Assembly (NCBI GenBank): GCA_018222965.1 | Contig: JAAEZH010000029.1 | Location: 1 to 64,000 of the forward strand | Length of the DNA: 64,000 bases | Direction: 5' to 3' | Source of the DNA: Bacteroidota bacterium | Lineage (GTDB): Bacteria > Bacteroidota > Bacteroidia > Chitinophagales > Saprospiraceae | Shown here: positions 17,647 through 25,669 of the stretch, one piece after another | Position numbering within the stretch: position 1 is the first letter of the stretch | Layout: each line of letters opens with the position of its first letter | Made by a program: the position numbers and the translations under genes | The notes under the pieces: model-generated | Database searches by the model: none | Told to the model about the DNA's origin: nothing | Seen by the model: the letters and a program-made list of their open reading frames with translations, nothing else

Positions 17647-18846
17647 GGCATAAGAAGCTGCTATGGCTTCCGGTCGCAGCCCTGCTGCACGCATTTTCCA
17701 TTGCTCAGACCGGGCATGCTCTCCTTCCCATTTTTCCACAAAATCATATAGTGCTTTGTACCTGTTTGGATCAGGCTGTAGGCAGATTACCGATTCCAAA
17801 TCTCCAAAAAAGGATTTTACCGCATCCGATTTCCCTTGCATCAAATGGATGATTGGTTTGCCCAGGCATAGATAATCAGCCGTCTTGGAGGGCAGTTGCC
17901 AGGGCGTTTTATTTCCCAAACTGAGCAGGAATTCTGTTTGTTTCAGGGCCGATTGCAAGTCTTTTTCCTCAAGCAATGGGTATTGCATGAAATACTTTCT
18001 GTATGCCGGGTTTTTCTGCAAAGCGGCACTCAACAGCCCGGAAGTGTCTCCAAAGAAATGAATGGTCCAGGCATTTAGCTGGGCGAGAGGTGCCAGGAAT
18101 TCCAAAAACAGTTCCGGCTCCCGAACTCCCGGGAAAAAACGACCAAAATAGGCCAGTTTTATGGGTTGTTTTCCATTGTTTTGTATGGGCAGGAATTGGG
18201 AAAGTGGCGGAATGACATGCAGTTTTTCTTCTTTCGCTTCCGCGAATGCCTGTAGGTATAATTGCCGCGTTTCTGAACTGGTGAAGCTCAATGCATCGGC
18301 CATTTTTAGCAAGGCTTCTTCTGCCCGCCGGTTTCTTTTTCGGTAGAGAAAGGAGTTGTTTAGCGCATGTGCTTCCTGTAGGGCAAAGGGGTCTCCCGAA
18401 TCCGCCAGCCAAAAAAGGTCGGGCTTCAGGCGCTTGATAAATTTGCCGCTTTCGTGCACACTAAAAGGAAGGGATACCGTGATGAGTGCATCATACTCCT
18501 GCCGGGCTAATAGTTCCTGTGCTTTTTGGTTTGCCTTTCGGCGAAAGCCGCTTGCCTGATCCGGCCACATCCAGCTTTTAATCAACCAACGATACAAGAA
18601 TCGTAAAACAGGAAACTGCCCGCCGCCCTGGTTGAGTTTCTTCCTGTTGCGATCGGCCGGAGTTGGATAGGCTACCGCAAATTTTCGGATGCCAGGCTGT
18701 GTTTCGATTTCTTCCTGTTCGTATTTCCCACAGATTACATCTATTTGCCAACCCTTTTTTGCCCATACATCCAGTATCGAACCCCAGCGTCGGGCGCGAG
18801 GATTGTTGTAGGGCGGCAAGTACGGTGCGATTAGGAGTAGGCGCAT
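17620..18846 (-). CDS. GT4-like glycosyltransferase (408 aa)
   Basis: GT-B glycosyltransferase-like protein. The N-terminus RLLLIAPYLPPYNNPRARRW is typical of WbuB-like GT4 enzymes. WLADSGDPFALQEAH, KLAYFGRFFPGVREP and PSKTADYLCLGKPIIHL are further signatures. In the last, the usual catalytic Glu of the P-S-K-x-x-E-Y form is Asp. It contains one copy of the TTCGGCGAAAGCC 13-mer, read as FRRKA. It lies 3 bases after the minus-strand gene at 18850-20013 and overlaps the convergent methyltransferase gene by 27 bases. Confidence 0.8.
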   Translation of the reverse strand: MRLLLIAPYLPPYNNPRARRWGSILDVWAKKGWQIDVICGKYEQEEIETQPGIRKFAVAYPTPADRNRKKLNQGGGQFPVLRFLYRWLIKSWMWPDQASGFRRKANQKAQELLARQEYDALITVSLPFSVHESGKFIKRLKPDLFWLADSGDPFALQEAHALNNSFLYRKRNRRAEEALLKMADALSFTSSETRQLYLQAFAEAKEEKLHVIPPLSQFLPIQNNGKQPIKLAYFGRFFPGVREPELFLEFLAPLAQLNAWTIHFFGDTSGLLSAALQKNPAYRKYFMQYPLLEEKDLQSALKQTEFLLSLGNKTPWQLPSKTADYLCLGKPIIHLMQGKSDAVKSFFGDLESVICLQPDPNRYKALYDFVEKWEGEHARSEQWKMRAAGLRPEAIAASYASIFPAKDQ

Positions 18847-18849
18847 AGA

Positions 18850-20013
18850 TCAGGCTTTGAGCAACTGCCGGTAAAGCGCATTTAAGGTACGACCACTTTG
18901 CCGAACATCGAAGTGCCGGCCTACATGCTCCCGTGCCTGTTGCGCGTAAAGGCCATACTCAAGCTCAGAAAGCTGGCGAAAATGCGTGATTCCAGCTGCC
19001 AGATCAACCACATCCTTTTCGGCACTCAGCCAGCCGGTTTTTCCGTGTATTACCTCGGCTGGAATGTCGCAATGCCGGGTAGAAATAATAGGCATGCCCG
19101 TTGCTTGTGCGTCCAGCAGTACGATTGGGGCACCTCCCTCGCAGTCCTTATCATCTGCATAACAACTCGGATGAATGAAGAGGTGAAATCCACCGAGAAA
19201 CTGGTGAAAATCTGCCGGGTCTACAAACTTCTGAAAATGCACCTTATCGATTAATCCGTGGCTATCCACAAAGGATTTAATTTCATCAAAATAGGCCTGG
19301 TCGACGATTTCCCCAAGAAGGGTAAGCTCCAGATCCGGGTGGTTCTGCAGGGCTTTCTCCAGTGCCTGAACGGAATAGATCTGCCCTTTTTTGGGGGTAA
19401 AGGTAGCCGCCTGCAAAAGTTTAAAGGGAGATTGTGGCTTTCGCCGAATGAAGGGAATAGTATCGGGCTGTACACCAAGCGGCACCACCTTGATCTTTTC
19501 TGGCGGACATCCTTGCCGGGCCAGGATGGAGGCTCCGTGTTCCCCTTCCGTAATCAGGACGCTTGCCTGTTTGAAAAGTTGCTGATAGCGTTTTTTGTAA
19601 ATAGGCTTCCGGTAGGGCAGGCGTTCGTAATCATACCCGTAAAAGCTGATGATCAGCGGCGTGTTTGTGCGCAAGGCAGGTAAGTGAGCTCGCCAGCCCA
19701 TGGTCGCAAAATGGGTGTGAATCAGATCCGGTTTATGTCGTTTGATCTGGTTGAAAAGATACCGCTGATAGTGGCCGCTGCGCTGGCCAAAGTGGGCAAA
19801 CAGCTGTTGTTGGTTTGGAATGCTCCATTCATCCTGCGGCAGCGATTGCTGGTAAGGAGAGTCCAGAAAAGTAAAGGGCGCTTTCCGAAAGGGGTTATCA
19901 ATGAACAGGGGGGCAGTAATAATGTGTTCGGTCTCCTCTGTGTGCTTCAATAGCTGAAAAGCCCAGTTCATGGTGCTGTTCAGGTACCGATCAAAGACGT
20001 GAAGGATTTTCAA
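18850..20013 (-). CDS. Glycosyltransferase family 4 (387 aa)
   Basis: GT4 enzyme of the type found in colanic-acid and capsule loci. It begins KILHVFDRYLNSTMNWAFQ, from a TTG codon at 20013; no better start is visible upstream. THFATMGWRAHLPA, LLQAATFTPKKGQIYSVQAL and the donor motif EGGAPIVLLDAQATGMP followed by STRHCDIPAEV are clear. The second acidic residue of the E-x8-E form used by this group is Asp here. It is the first gene of a two-gene minus-strand unit whose promoter should lie in 20014-20250. Confidence 0.87.
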   Translation of the reverse strand: MKILHVFDRYLNSTMNWAFQLLKHTEETEHIITAPLFIDNPFRKAPFTFLDSPYQQSLPQDEWSIPNQQQLFAHFGQRSGHYQRYLFNQIKRHKPDLIHTHFATMGWRAHLPALRTNTPLIISFYGYDYERLPYRKPIYKKRYQQLFKQASVLITEGEHGASILARQGCPPEKIKVVPLGVQPDTIPFIRRKPQSPFKLLQAATFTPKKGQIYSVQALEKALQNHPDLELTLLGEIVDQAYFDEIKSFVDSHGLIDKVHFQKFVDPADFHQFLGGFHLFIHPSCYADDKDCEGGAPIVLLDAQATGMPIISTRHCDIPAEVIHGKTGWLSAEKDVVDLAAGITHFRQLSELEYGLYAQQAREHVGRHFDVRQSGRTLNALYRQLLKA

Positions 20014-20615
20014 ATTGGTTGGCTTTACGGGTTTGTTGCGGAATTTGGGGTTGCCTAAACCCCTAATTAAAAAGGTGCGACCCGCTTCGCAGGTCGGATG
20101 TTTCTTTGCACCAATGTGCTATGGATGTGGGACCCGCTCCGAAGGTCCTGAAAAGTGTTTTTTTTCGACAACAGATTCAATTGCTAAATAAGAGAACTTC
20201 TGTAATATGCTAAAATCCTCATACAGCATGTTGACCTGCGTAGCGGGTCAAACCTTCCTCCTCGTGCTCTGGAATGCGAGTTATTCACCCAAATTAGCAT
20301 TCAAAAATTAAGTGCACTGGTGGCACATTAAAATTAGGGCCAGATCAGATGTCGCACCTACAACGCTTAATTTTCATGAATCTTCGTTTCGGGTATAAAA
20401 CCTGATAATTAAAAATCCCCACCTGCTGTACCAGCATGGCAGGCAGAACCCTAACCAATCTCTCCCCACCGGCAAGCGAAAGCGCAGCCGACTCTCCCGG
20501 CAGGAAAGAATCTGTGATTCTTGACTAACCACCCCCGGAGGCAAAGCCGACCTCTCCCAAAAAAACAAAATGCATCAACAGAATAGAGTTTACCAATAAA
20601 TTTTGATCACTTACT
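20014..20615. other. Non-coding region with GACCCGC hairpins and degenerate repeat remnants
   Basis: About 600 bases without a credible gene. Three copies of a GACCYGC-NNN-GCRGGTC-like palindrome lie at about 20088-20104, 20132-20148 and 20234-20250; the third is nearly the reverse complement of the first. From 20430 to 20560 the DNA is C-rich, with short hairpins (for example AGAATCTGTGATTCT) and CTCTCCC boxes. These look like a decayed version of the multi-hairpin elements at 22263 and 40176. The promoter of the minus-strand glycosyltransferases should lie near the left end, but I cannot assign it. Confidence 0.5.
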
Positions 20616-20637
20616 TAAGTACTAGGACAATATTAAT
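20616..20637. repeat. Remnant end of the MITE-like element
   Basis: TAAGTACTAGGACAATATTA here matches the reverse complement of the right end of the MITE copies (TAAGTACCTGGACAATATTA) with two differences, and the AT-rich continuation is also similar. No second end is found nearby, so this is probably a decayed solo terminus. It lies 20 bases beyond the cysS stop. Confidence 0.45.
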
Positions 20638-20656
20638 CAATAAAAACCTTCTCCCC

Positions 20657-22159
20657 CTATTTGCTCCAGGTTGTACCCTCCGGGTTATCCTTTAACTGCA
20701 CACCCAGTTCATTGAGTTTGTTGCGAATAAGATCGGCCGTATTCCAGTCTTTATTGGCTTTAGCTTCCTTGCGGATCTCAATGATCATTTCCATCAATCC
20801 GTTGGTCAAACCGGCATCGTTGCTGCCTTCCGCGGCTGTTTCGTCTTTGAGTCCGAATACATCAAAAAGGAACTCGGAATACGTTTCCTGCAACTTCTTG
20901 AGGGTGTCGGCAGTGATGTCTTCAAGCTTGTCCTGCCCGCCTTTTAAGCGATTGATGATCGTGGCTAGGTCAAACATCACAGCTAGTGCTTTGGGCGTGT
21001 TGAAGTCATCGTTCATTTCCGCAGCAATCTGATCCGTGAGGTCCTTAACCCGCTTGTCGAGATCAGTCTCCCTGCCTTTGCCGGGGAGACTAAGGGATTG
21101 GAGGTTTTGGTTGGCTTCCATGATCCGCTTGTATCCCTTTTCAGCTGCCAGCAGTGCCTGATCGGTTAGGTCCAGGGTGCTGCCGTAGTGGGACTGGAGC
21201 ATAAAAAAGCGCAAAACCATGGGGCTGTAGCCCTTGCTTACGTGTGGGCTGTCGCCGGTAAACAATTGATGCGGCGTAATGGAGTTGCCGTCTGATTTAG
21301 ACATCTTTTTGCCATTCATCAGCAGCATATTGGTATGCAGCCAGTAATTGGCAGGAGCATGTCCGCAAGCTCCAATATTTTGTGCTACCTCGTTTTCGTG
21401 GTGTGGGAATTTCAGGTCATTCCCTCCTCCGTGAATATCGAATGTTTGTCCGAGGTATTTGGTACTCATCGCAGAGCATTCCAGGTGCCAGCCGGGAAAT
21501 CCAACTGACCAGGGAGAATTCCAGCGCATGATATGCTCGGGAGCCGCTTTGATCCAGATGGCAAAATCGGATGGATGGCGTTTTTCCTCCTGGTTTTTCA
21601 GATCGTCGCGCGTTAGCGACATGAGTTCTTCGACCTTGCGACCGGAAAGCTTACCGTATTGGTTGGTTTCTTTGGCAAACTTGCTGGTATCGAAATATAC
21701 GGAGCCGTTGTTTTCGTAGGCATAACCATTATCCAAAATGGATTGCACCATTTCGATTTGTTCGATGATGTGTTGGGTGGCTCTCGGCTCGATATTTGGC
21801 GGCAAAGCGTTAAGCATTCCCATGACATCGTGGAAACCGATGGTGTATCGCTGCACAATTTCCATGGGCTCGAGTTGCTCGAGACGGGCCTTTTTGGAAA
21901 TCTTGTCTTCTCTTCCAATATCGGTATCGCCTTCCAGGTGCCCTACATCGGTAATATTCCGAACGTAACGCACTTTATAGCCGAGATGAATCAGATAGCG
22001 ATAGATAACGTCAAAGCTTACGAAAGTTCGGCAGTTGCCGAGATGCACATCGCTGTAAACGGTTGGTCCACAGACATACATGCCGATGTACCCCTCGTTA
22101 ATAGGCTTGAATGTTTCTTTCTGACGACTAAGGCTGTTCTGAATCTTTAAGTCTTGCAT
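20657..22159 (-). CDS. cysS: Cysteinyl-tRNA synthetase
   Basis: Class I aminoacyl-tRNA synthetase that charges tRNA-Cys. The zinc/adenylate region CGPTVYSDVHLGNCR starts at Cys30, with HLGN as the HIGH motif. GWHLECSAMSTKYLG and FPHHENEVAQ supply further zinc ligands, and MNGKKMSKSDGNSI is the KMSKS loop. 500 residues fits bacterial CysRS. The gene stands alone on the minus strand, with a large structured repeat just upstream (22263-22595). Confidence 0.98.
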   Translation of the reverse strand: MQDLKIQNSLSRQKETFKPINEGYIGMYVCGPTVYSDVHLGNCRTFVSFDVIYRYLIHLGYKVRYVRNITDVGHLEGDTDIGREDKISKKARLEQLEPMEIVQRYTIGFHDVMGMLNALPPNIEPRATQHIIEQIEMVQSILDNGYAYENNGSVYFDTSKFAKETNQYGKLSGRKVEELMSLTRDDLKNQEEKRHPSDFAIWIKAAPEHIMRWNSPWSVGFPGWHLECSAMSTKYLGQTFDIHGGGNDLKFPHHENEVAQNIGACGHAPANYWLHTNMLLMNGKKMSKSDGNSITPHQLFTGDSPHVSKGYSPMVLRFFMLQSHYGSTLDLTDQALLAAEKGYKRIMEANQNLQSLSLPGKGRETDLDKRVKDLTDQIAAEMNDDFNTPKALAVMFDLATIINRLKGGQDKLEDITADTLKKLQETYSEFLFDVFGLKDETAAEGSNDAGLTNGLMEMIIEIRKEAKANKDWNTADLIRNKLNELGVQLKDNPEGTTWSK

Positions 22160-22262
22160 GCAACGATATTTCTTTCCTTTTTTGGAAGGGGCAAAGTTAG
22201 CGGTATTTTTTGGGGAAGTAAAGGCGGAAGCCGCTGTTTTTTAAGGGTTGTAGCGTTTATCT

Positions 22263-22595
22263 GAGGGGGAGTCGCCTCGTACCTCCTGCGTCGGTCCTCG
22301 GCCGGGGAGCTCATCGCCTTCGGCTATAAGGGGGAGTTGCTTACCTGCCTGCGCCTTTGGCTCCGGCAGATGTTGCGGGGAGAGAATCTTATATTGATTA
22401 GAAGTCTTCGTTTAATTGCTCGCCCCGGGGCGAGCAGAAATAGCAGCTATTTTCTCCAAAGGAAAAGCCTCTCCCCGCAAGGATGCAACGCAGGAGCAGA
22501 CGCGCAACTCCCCAGATACGCAAGAGCGTATCGCTCCCCCGACGACTTTCGCAGGAGGCGATCCCGATAGTAATCGGGAGGAGAACTCCCCCCTC
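22263..22595. repeat. Multi-hairpin repeat element, copy A (333 bp)
   Basis: Palindrome-rich element bounded by GAGGGGGAGT and ACTCCCCCC. G-rich boxes on the left pair in order with C-rich boxes on the right. GGGGGAGTTGC at 22330 pairs with GCAACTCCCC at 22504, and TTGCGGGGAGAG at 22373 pairs with CTCTCCCCGCAA at 22469. Local hairpins sit between the boxes, including GCTCGCCCCGGGGCGAGC at the centre and CCCGATAGTAATCGGG near the right end. Copies at 28091-28292 and 40176-40477 share layout and many bases. An open frame across it (22337-22570) reads through the repeat and I do not regard it as a gene. Confidence 0.72.
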
Positions 22596-22608
22596 CACTA
22601 CCCGAAAA

Positions 22609-23655
22609 TCAATTAGGAACCAAAACCGACATTACCGGATAATGATCCGAGAACGGTTGACGGAACGTACGATACTCCAGTACCTCCAATCGCGGATCAT
22701 TTAGAATGTAGTCGATCCGCAGGCTTGGAATCAGTCCGCCATAGGTAGTTCCAATGCCATGGCCCTTTTGCTGGAAGCCATCCACCATGTTTTCGGATAA
22801 AACGCGATAAGCTTTAGACAGTGGCGTGTCGTTAAAGTCGCCACAAAGGATCACCGGGTGGGGAGAACCTTTGATGTGCGAGGCCACTCTTTCGGCCTGG
22901 GTAACTCTTTTGGCTGCAAAGTGGCGGTATTTCCCCAGAATTCCTTTGATGCCAACCCAGGTTTCTCGCTCTTGAAGGTCTCCTTCTTTGGCCAGCTGTG
23001 AAGCTTCTGAACTGATGAAATTACTTTGCAAATGAAGGCTGTAAACCCGGTATGTTTTTCCATCTATATCAATGTCGGCCCAGACACAGGAGTTGTTGGT
23101 TTTTTCAAATTCGATCTGTCCTTTATTGCGAATAGGATGTCTGGAAATGATCGCAGTACCCCTTCCGGAATAGTGAAACTGATGGGGCATCTCGTGCATT
23201 TCCGCAATGGTATTGGTGTTTTGTACGCCACATTCCTGAACACAGAGAATGTCCAATGGGCCGGCGGCATCCAGAAATTCGCCGAAAGGCAAATAATCAC
23301 CCGCTCCTTTACGGCCGTTGTCTGACTTCTCTAAATTGCGGAGATCATAAACGTTGTAGGACATGACCCGTATGCTGTTGCCAGCCACTTCGGGATTGGA
23401 TAACTCGATCCCGACAAAATTTGTCAGGTGGTTGTAACCGGCGAAAATACAGCCCAAGGACATCAGGAAATATCGATTGCGCACCGCTATCCACCCAAGC
23501 ACAAAAAGGAGGTTAAAAAGCAACAACCAGGGATAGGTAAGTCCCAGGAGGGAAATGGGCCAGAATGTATAAGGAGCTACAAAAGGAGACAGGTAGGCCA
23601 GAAGGGTAAGGCCGATCAGGATGATGTTTAACCAGCGAAAAAGTCGGTAAAACAT
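22609..23655 (-). CDS. Endonuclease/exonuclease/phosphatase family protein (348 aa)
   Basis: Membrane-anchored member of the EEP superfamily. Three N-terminal hydrophobic helices (to about residue 75) precede the catalytic domain. The domain shows VMSYNVYDLRN, LDILCVQECG with the metal-binding Glu, YSLHLQSN, ILCGDFNDTPLSKAY with the catalytic Asp-Asn, LRIDYILND and SDHYPVMS with the final Asp-His. All catalytic blocks are intact. The substrate could be nucleic acid, phosphoinositide or another phosphodiester. Its start is 6 bases from the stop of the rhomboid gene upstream, so they probably form one operon. Confidence 0.88.
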   Translation of the reverse strand: MFYRLFRWLNIILIGLTLLAYLSPFVAPYTFWPISLLGLTYPWLLLFNLLFVLGWIAVRNRYFLMSLGCIFAGYNHLTNFVGIELSNPEVAGNSIRVMSYNVYDLRNLEKSDNGRKGAGDYLPFGEFLDAAGPLDILCVQECGVQNTNTIAEMHEMPHQFHYSGRGTAIISRHPIRNKGQIEFEKTNNSCVWADIDIDGKTYRVYSLHLQSNFISSEASQLAKEGDLQERETWVGIKGILGKYRHFAAKRVTQAERVASHIKGSPHPVILCGDFNDTPLSKAYRVLSENMVDGFQQKGHGIGTTYGGLIPSLRIDYILNDPRLEVLEYRTFRQPFSDHYPVMSVLVPN

Positions 23656-23661
23656 GCCGGA

Positions 23662-24594
23662 TTATTTTTTGCTGGCATTGAAGAGAAATTCTTTCTCCTC
23701 GCTGGTCAGGCTATCATAGCCGTTATCTTTAATCTTATCGAGAATGGCATCGAGTTTTGCCTGATGGGATTCCTGATTGGAGTCTGAAGCAGAACTTCCT
23801 CGACTGGTTCGCGATTTCCTTTTTTTGCGCGCATCCGGATCGCGGTAAACTACTTTAGGTTGTTTGCGATTGGAGGTAAGTCCGCGGAAAAACTCGGAGA
23901 TCTGATCAATGACCCGGTTTAACCAGGTGGACATGTCATTGCCCTGCCGCAATTGATAGACGAAGAACCAGCCGAATGCCGCACCACCGAGGTGAGCAAT
24001 ACGCCCGCCGGTATTACTCAAATTAGCAACACCAACAATATCGATCAGGATAAGAACCGCTACGATATACATCAATTTTACCGGTCCGATAAGGATGAGG
24101 TGCATGCGGTAATCGGGAGCTGTAACGCCTGCTGCAACCACAATCGCCATAACGGCGGCTGAGGCCCCATAAGCATAGCCACCGCCACTGTAAAAGTAGT
24201 TGGCTGTCAGGATGTAGGCTATTGCGCCGGCAAAACCTCCCATCAGATATAAGGGGAGTATGCGTTGATTGCCCAGCAGATCTCCTACGATACGCCCAAA
24301 CCAATAGAGGAAAAGCATATTAAAGAGGAAGTGCCAAAAACCAATATGCAGAAACATATTGGTGATAAACACCCAGGGATGTGTGAGGTTAAACAACCAG
24401 TCGGAGGATAGGGAAAAGAAACGAACAAGATTGGTGAAACTCTCGGGATTCGGCCCGCCTGCTGATATAGTCAGGATGACACGCATCAGTACACCAATGA
24501 TCAGAATTGCAATCAGGTTGACAATGACCAAACGGGTGACCATGTTGCCGTAATTGTACTGTCTCTTTATATCTTCCCAGATCGAGTTAAACAT
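23662..24594 (-). CDS. Rhomboid family intramembrane serine protease (310 aa)
   Basis: Polytopic membrane protease that cleaves transmembrane segments of client proteins. It has the loop LHIGFWHFLFNMLFLYWFG, the nucleophile Ser145 in GASAAVMA and the catalytic His201 in IAHLGGAAFGW. A hydrophilic C-terminal tail of about 90 residues is rich in Lys/Arg/Ser (DARKKRKSRTSRGSSASD). It is followed by a short helical end. A second, distinct rhomboid gene lies 59 bases upstream, so the pair seems co-transcribed. Confidence 0.92.
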   Translation of the reverse strand: MFNSIWEDIKRQYNYGNMVTRLVIVNLIAILIIGVLMRVILTISAGGPNPESFTNLVRFFSLSSDWLFNLTHPWVFITNMFLHIGFWHFLFNMLFLYWFGRIVGDLLGNQRILPLYLMGGFAGAIAYILTANYFYSGGGYAYGASAAVMAIVVAAGVTAPDYRMHLILIGPVKLMYIVAVLILIDIVGVANLSNTGGRIAHLGGAAFGWFFVYQLRQGNDMSTWLNRVIDQISEFFRGLTSNRKQPKVVYRDPDARKKRKSRTSRGSSASDSNQESHQAKLDAILDKIKDNGYDSLTSEEKEFLFNASKK

Positions 24595-24653
24595 AATCTT
24601 ATCGCCTGCTACAGGTTTTCCATTTCAAAAATACAATGCTCTGTCCGTTAATT

Positions 24654-25307
24654 CTAATTCCGCCGCCAATAGAGAATCAGCAGAAATCCAAAAAGGGCTC
24701 CTCCAACATGCGCAAAGTGCGCAACACCTGATGCAAAGTTGCCTAGTCCGAGGAAGAGCTCCAGCACTGCATAAATCAGTACAAAATACTTCGCTTTCAT
24801 CGGAATTGGAGGGATGAGTAACATAATTCGGGTATTGGGAAACAACATCCCAAATCCGGCTAAAAGGCCAAATACAGCTCCGGAAGCCCCAAGAACCGGG
24901 GTGTTAACCAGACGGAATGCATCCTGAGATTGTACAGGTAATCCGTTTAGTTCCAACCAGGTTACTCCCATGTGCAATAAGAGCGCACCGAAACCGGTAA
25001 CAAAGTAAAAGATCAAAAACCGCTTCGGACCCAATGCCTGTTCTAATGGCGGACCAAACATGAATAAAGCAAACATGTTGAAAAACAAGTGCGTAAGATC
25101 CGCATGCATAAACATGTGGGTCACGATCTGATAGGGCTTGAAAAATTCAGATTGTGGGAAAAACAAAGCAAGGCGGAGCCTTCCCCATGCTTCAAATTCA
25201 TCCGGCTGAGGAATGTGTATCGGTTCGGAGCCCATCAACCACGACCCCAAATACATGAGGATGTTGATGATGAGCAAGTGTTTTACAACGTCAGTAATTC
25301 TATACAT
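24654..25307 (-). CDS. Rhomboid family intramembrane serine protease (217 aa)
   Basis: Compact rhomboid with six predicted membrane helices. Signatures are MFMHADLTHLFFNMFALFMFG, nucleophile Ser142 in GASGAVFGL and catalytic His200 in FAHVGGALFGF. It lacks the long cytoplasmic tail of the rhomboid downstream. It is the first gene of a minus-strand set running rhomboid - rhomboid - EEP protein. Substrates are unknown. Confidence 0.92.
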   Translation of the reverse strand: MYRITDVVKHLLIINILMYLGSWLMGSEPIHIPQPDEFEAWGRLRLALFFPQSEFFKPYQIVTHMFMHADLTHLFFNMFALFMFGPPLEQALGPKRFLIFYFVTGFGALLLHMGVTWLELNGLPVQSQDAFRLVNTPVLGASGAVFGLLAGFGMLFPNTRIMLLIPPIPMKAKYFVLIYAVLELFLGLGNFASGVAHFAHVGGALFGFLLILYWRRN

Positions 25308-25408
25308 GCGATCTGTTCAGTGCTTAAGCAAGTGCTCGATGTTAGGGATCACTTACTTACAATCTAAAGTATCCAAAGGCAATTTACCTTATGGTCATTT
25401 TGGCCCGG

Positions 25409-25574
25409 TAAGTACCTGGACATAATTGATGATATAAAATGACCAGAAAGATTTTTGGTCTAATCGAGGCAAGCCCGGAGCCTGATAGCCAAAGCTATCA
25501 AGGCGAGGACTCAACAAAGAGTAGGGCAAAAAGATTCAGTCATTTATTATTAATTAATATTGTCCAGGTACTTA
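25409..25574. repeat. MITE-like palindromic element, copy 2 (166 bp)
   Basis: Nearly identical to 12360-12549, including the ends TAAGTACCTGGACA and TGTCCAGGTACTTA and the inner block AAGATTTTTGGTCTAATCGA. It is shorter because the apical stem is GATAGCCAAAGCTATC instead of three tandem GATAGCTATCGG units. It lies in the gap between mutL and the rhomboid genes. No open reading frame in it is shared usefully between copies. Confidence 0.75.
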
Positions 25575-25669
25575 TATGCCAAACATCAATGTAAACAAAA
25601 AACAGCCTTCACAGATTTGCAAAAGGCCAAAAATCCCGGTTTTTTCGATAAACGAATGAAAAATTGCGG

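Noticed and set aside
21659-22150. 163-codon plus-strand frame opposite cysS
   Set aside because: cysS is unambiguous; the frame is an antisense shadow.
22337-22570. Open frame (77 codons) across element A, similar in translation to a frame across element B
   Set aside because: The similarity (SPxGCxAGADxQLP) follows from the shared palindromic DNA; stems vary by compensation, not by synonymous codons, and no start signal or known domain is seen.
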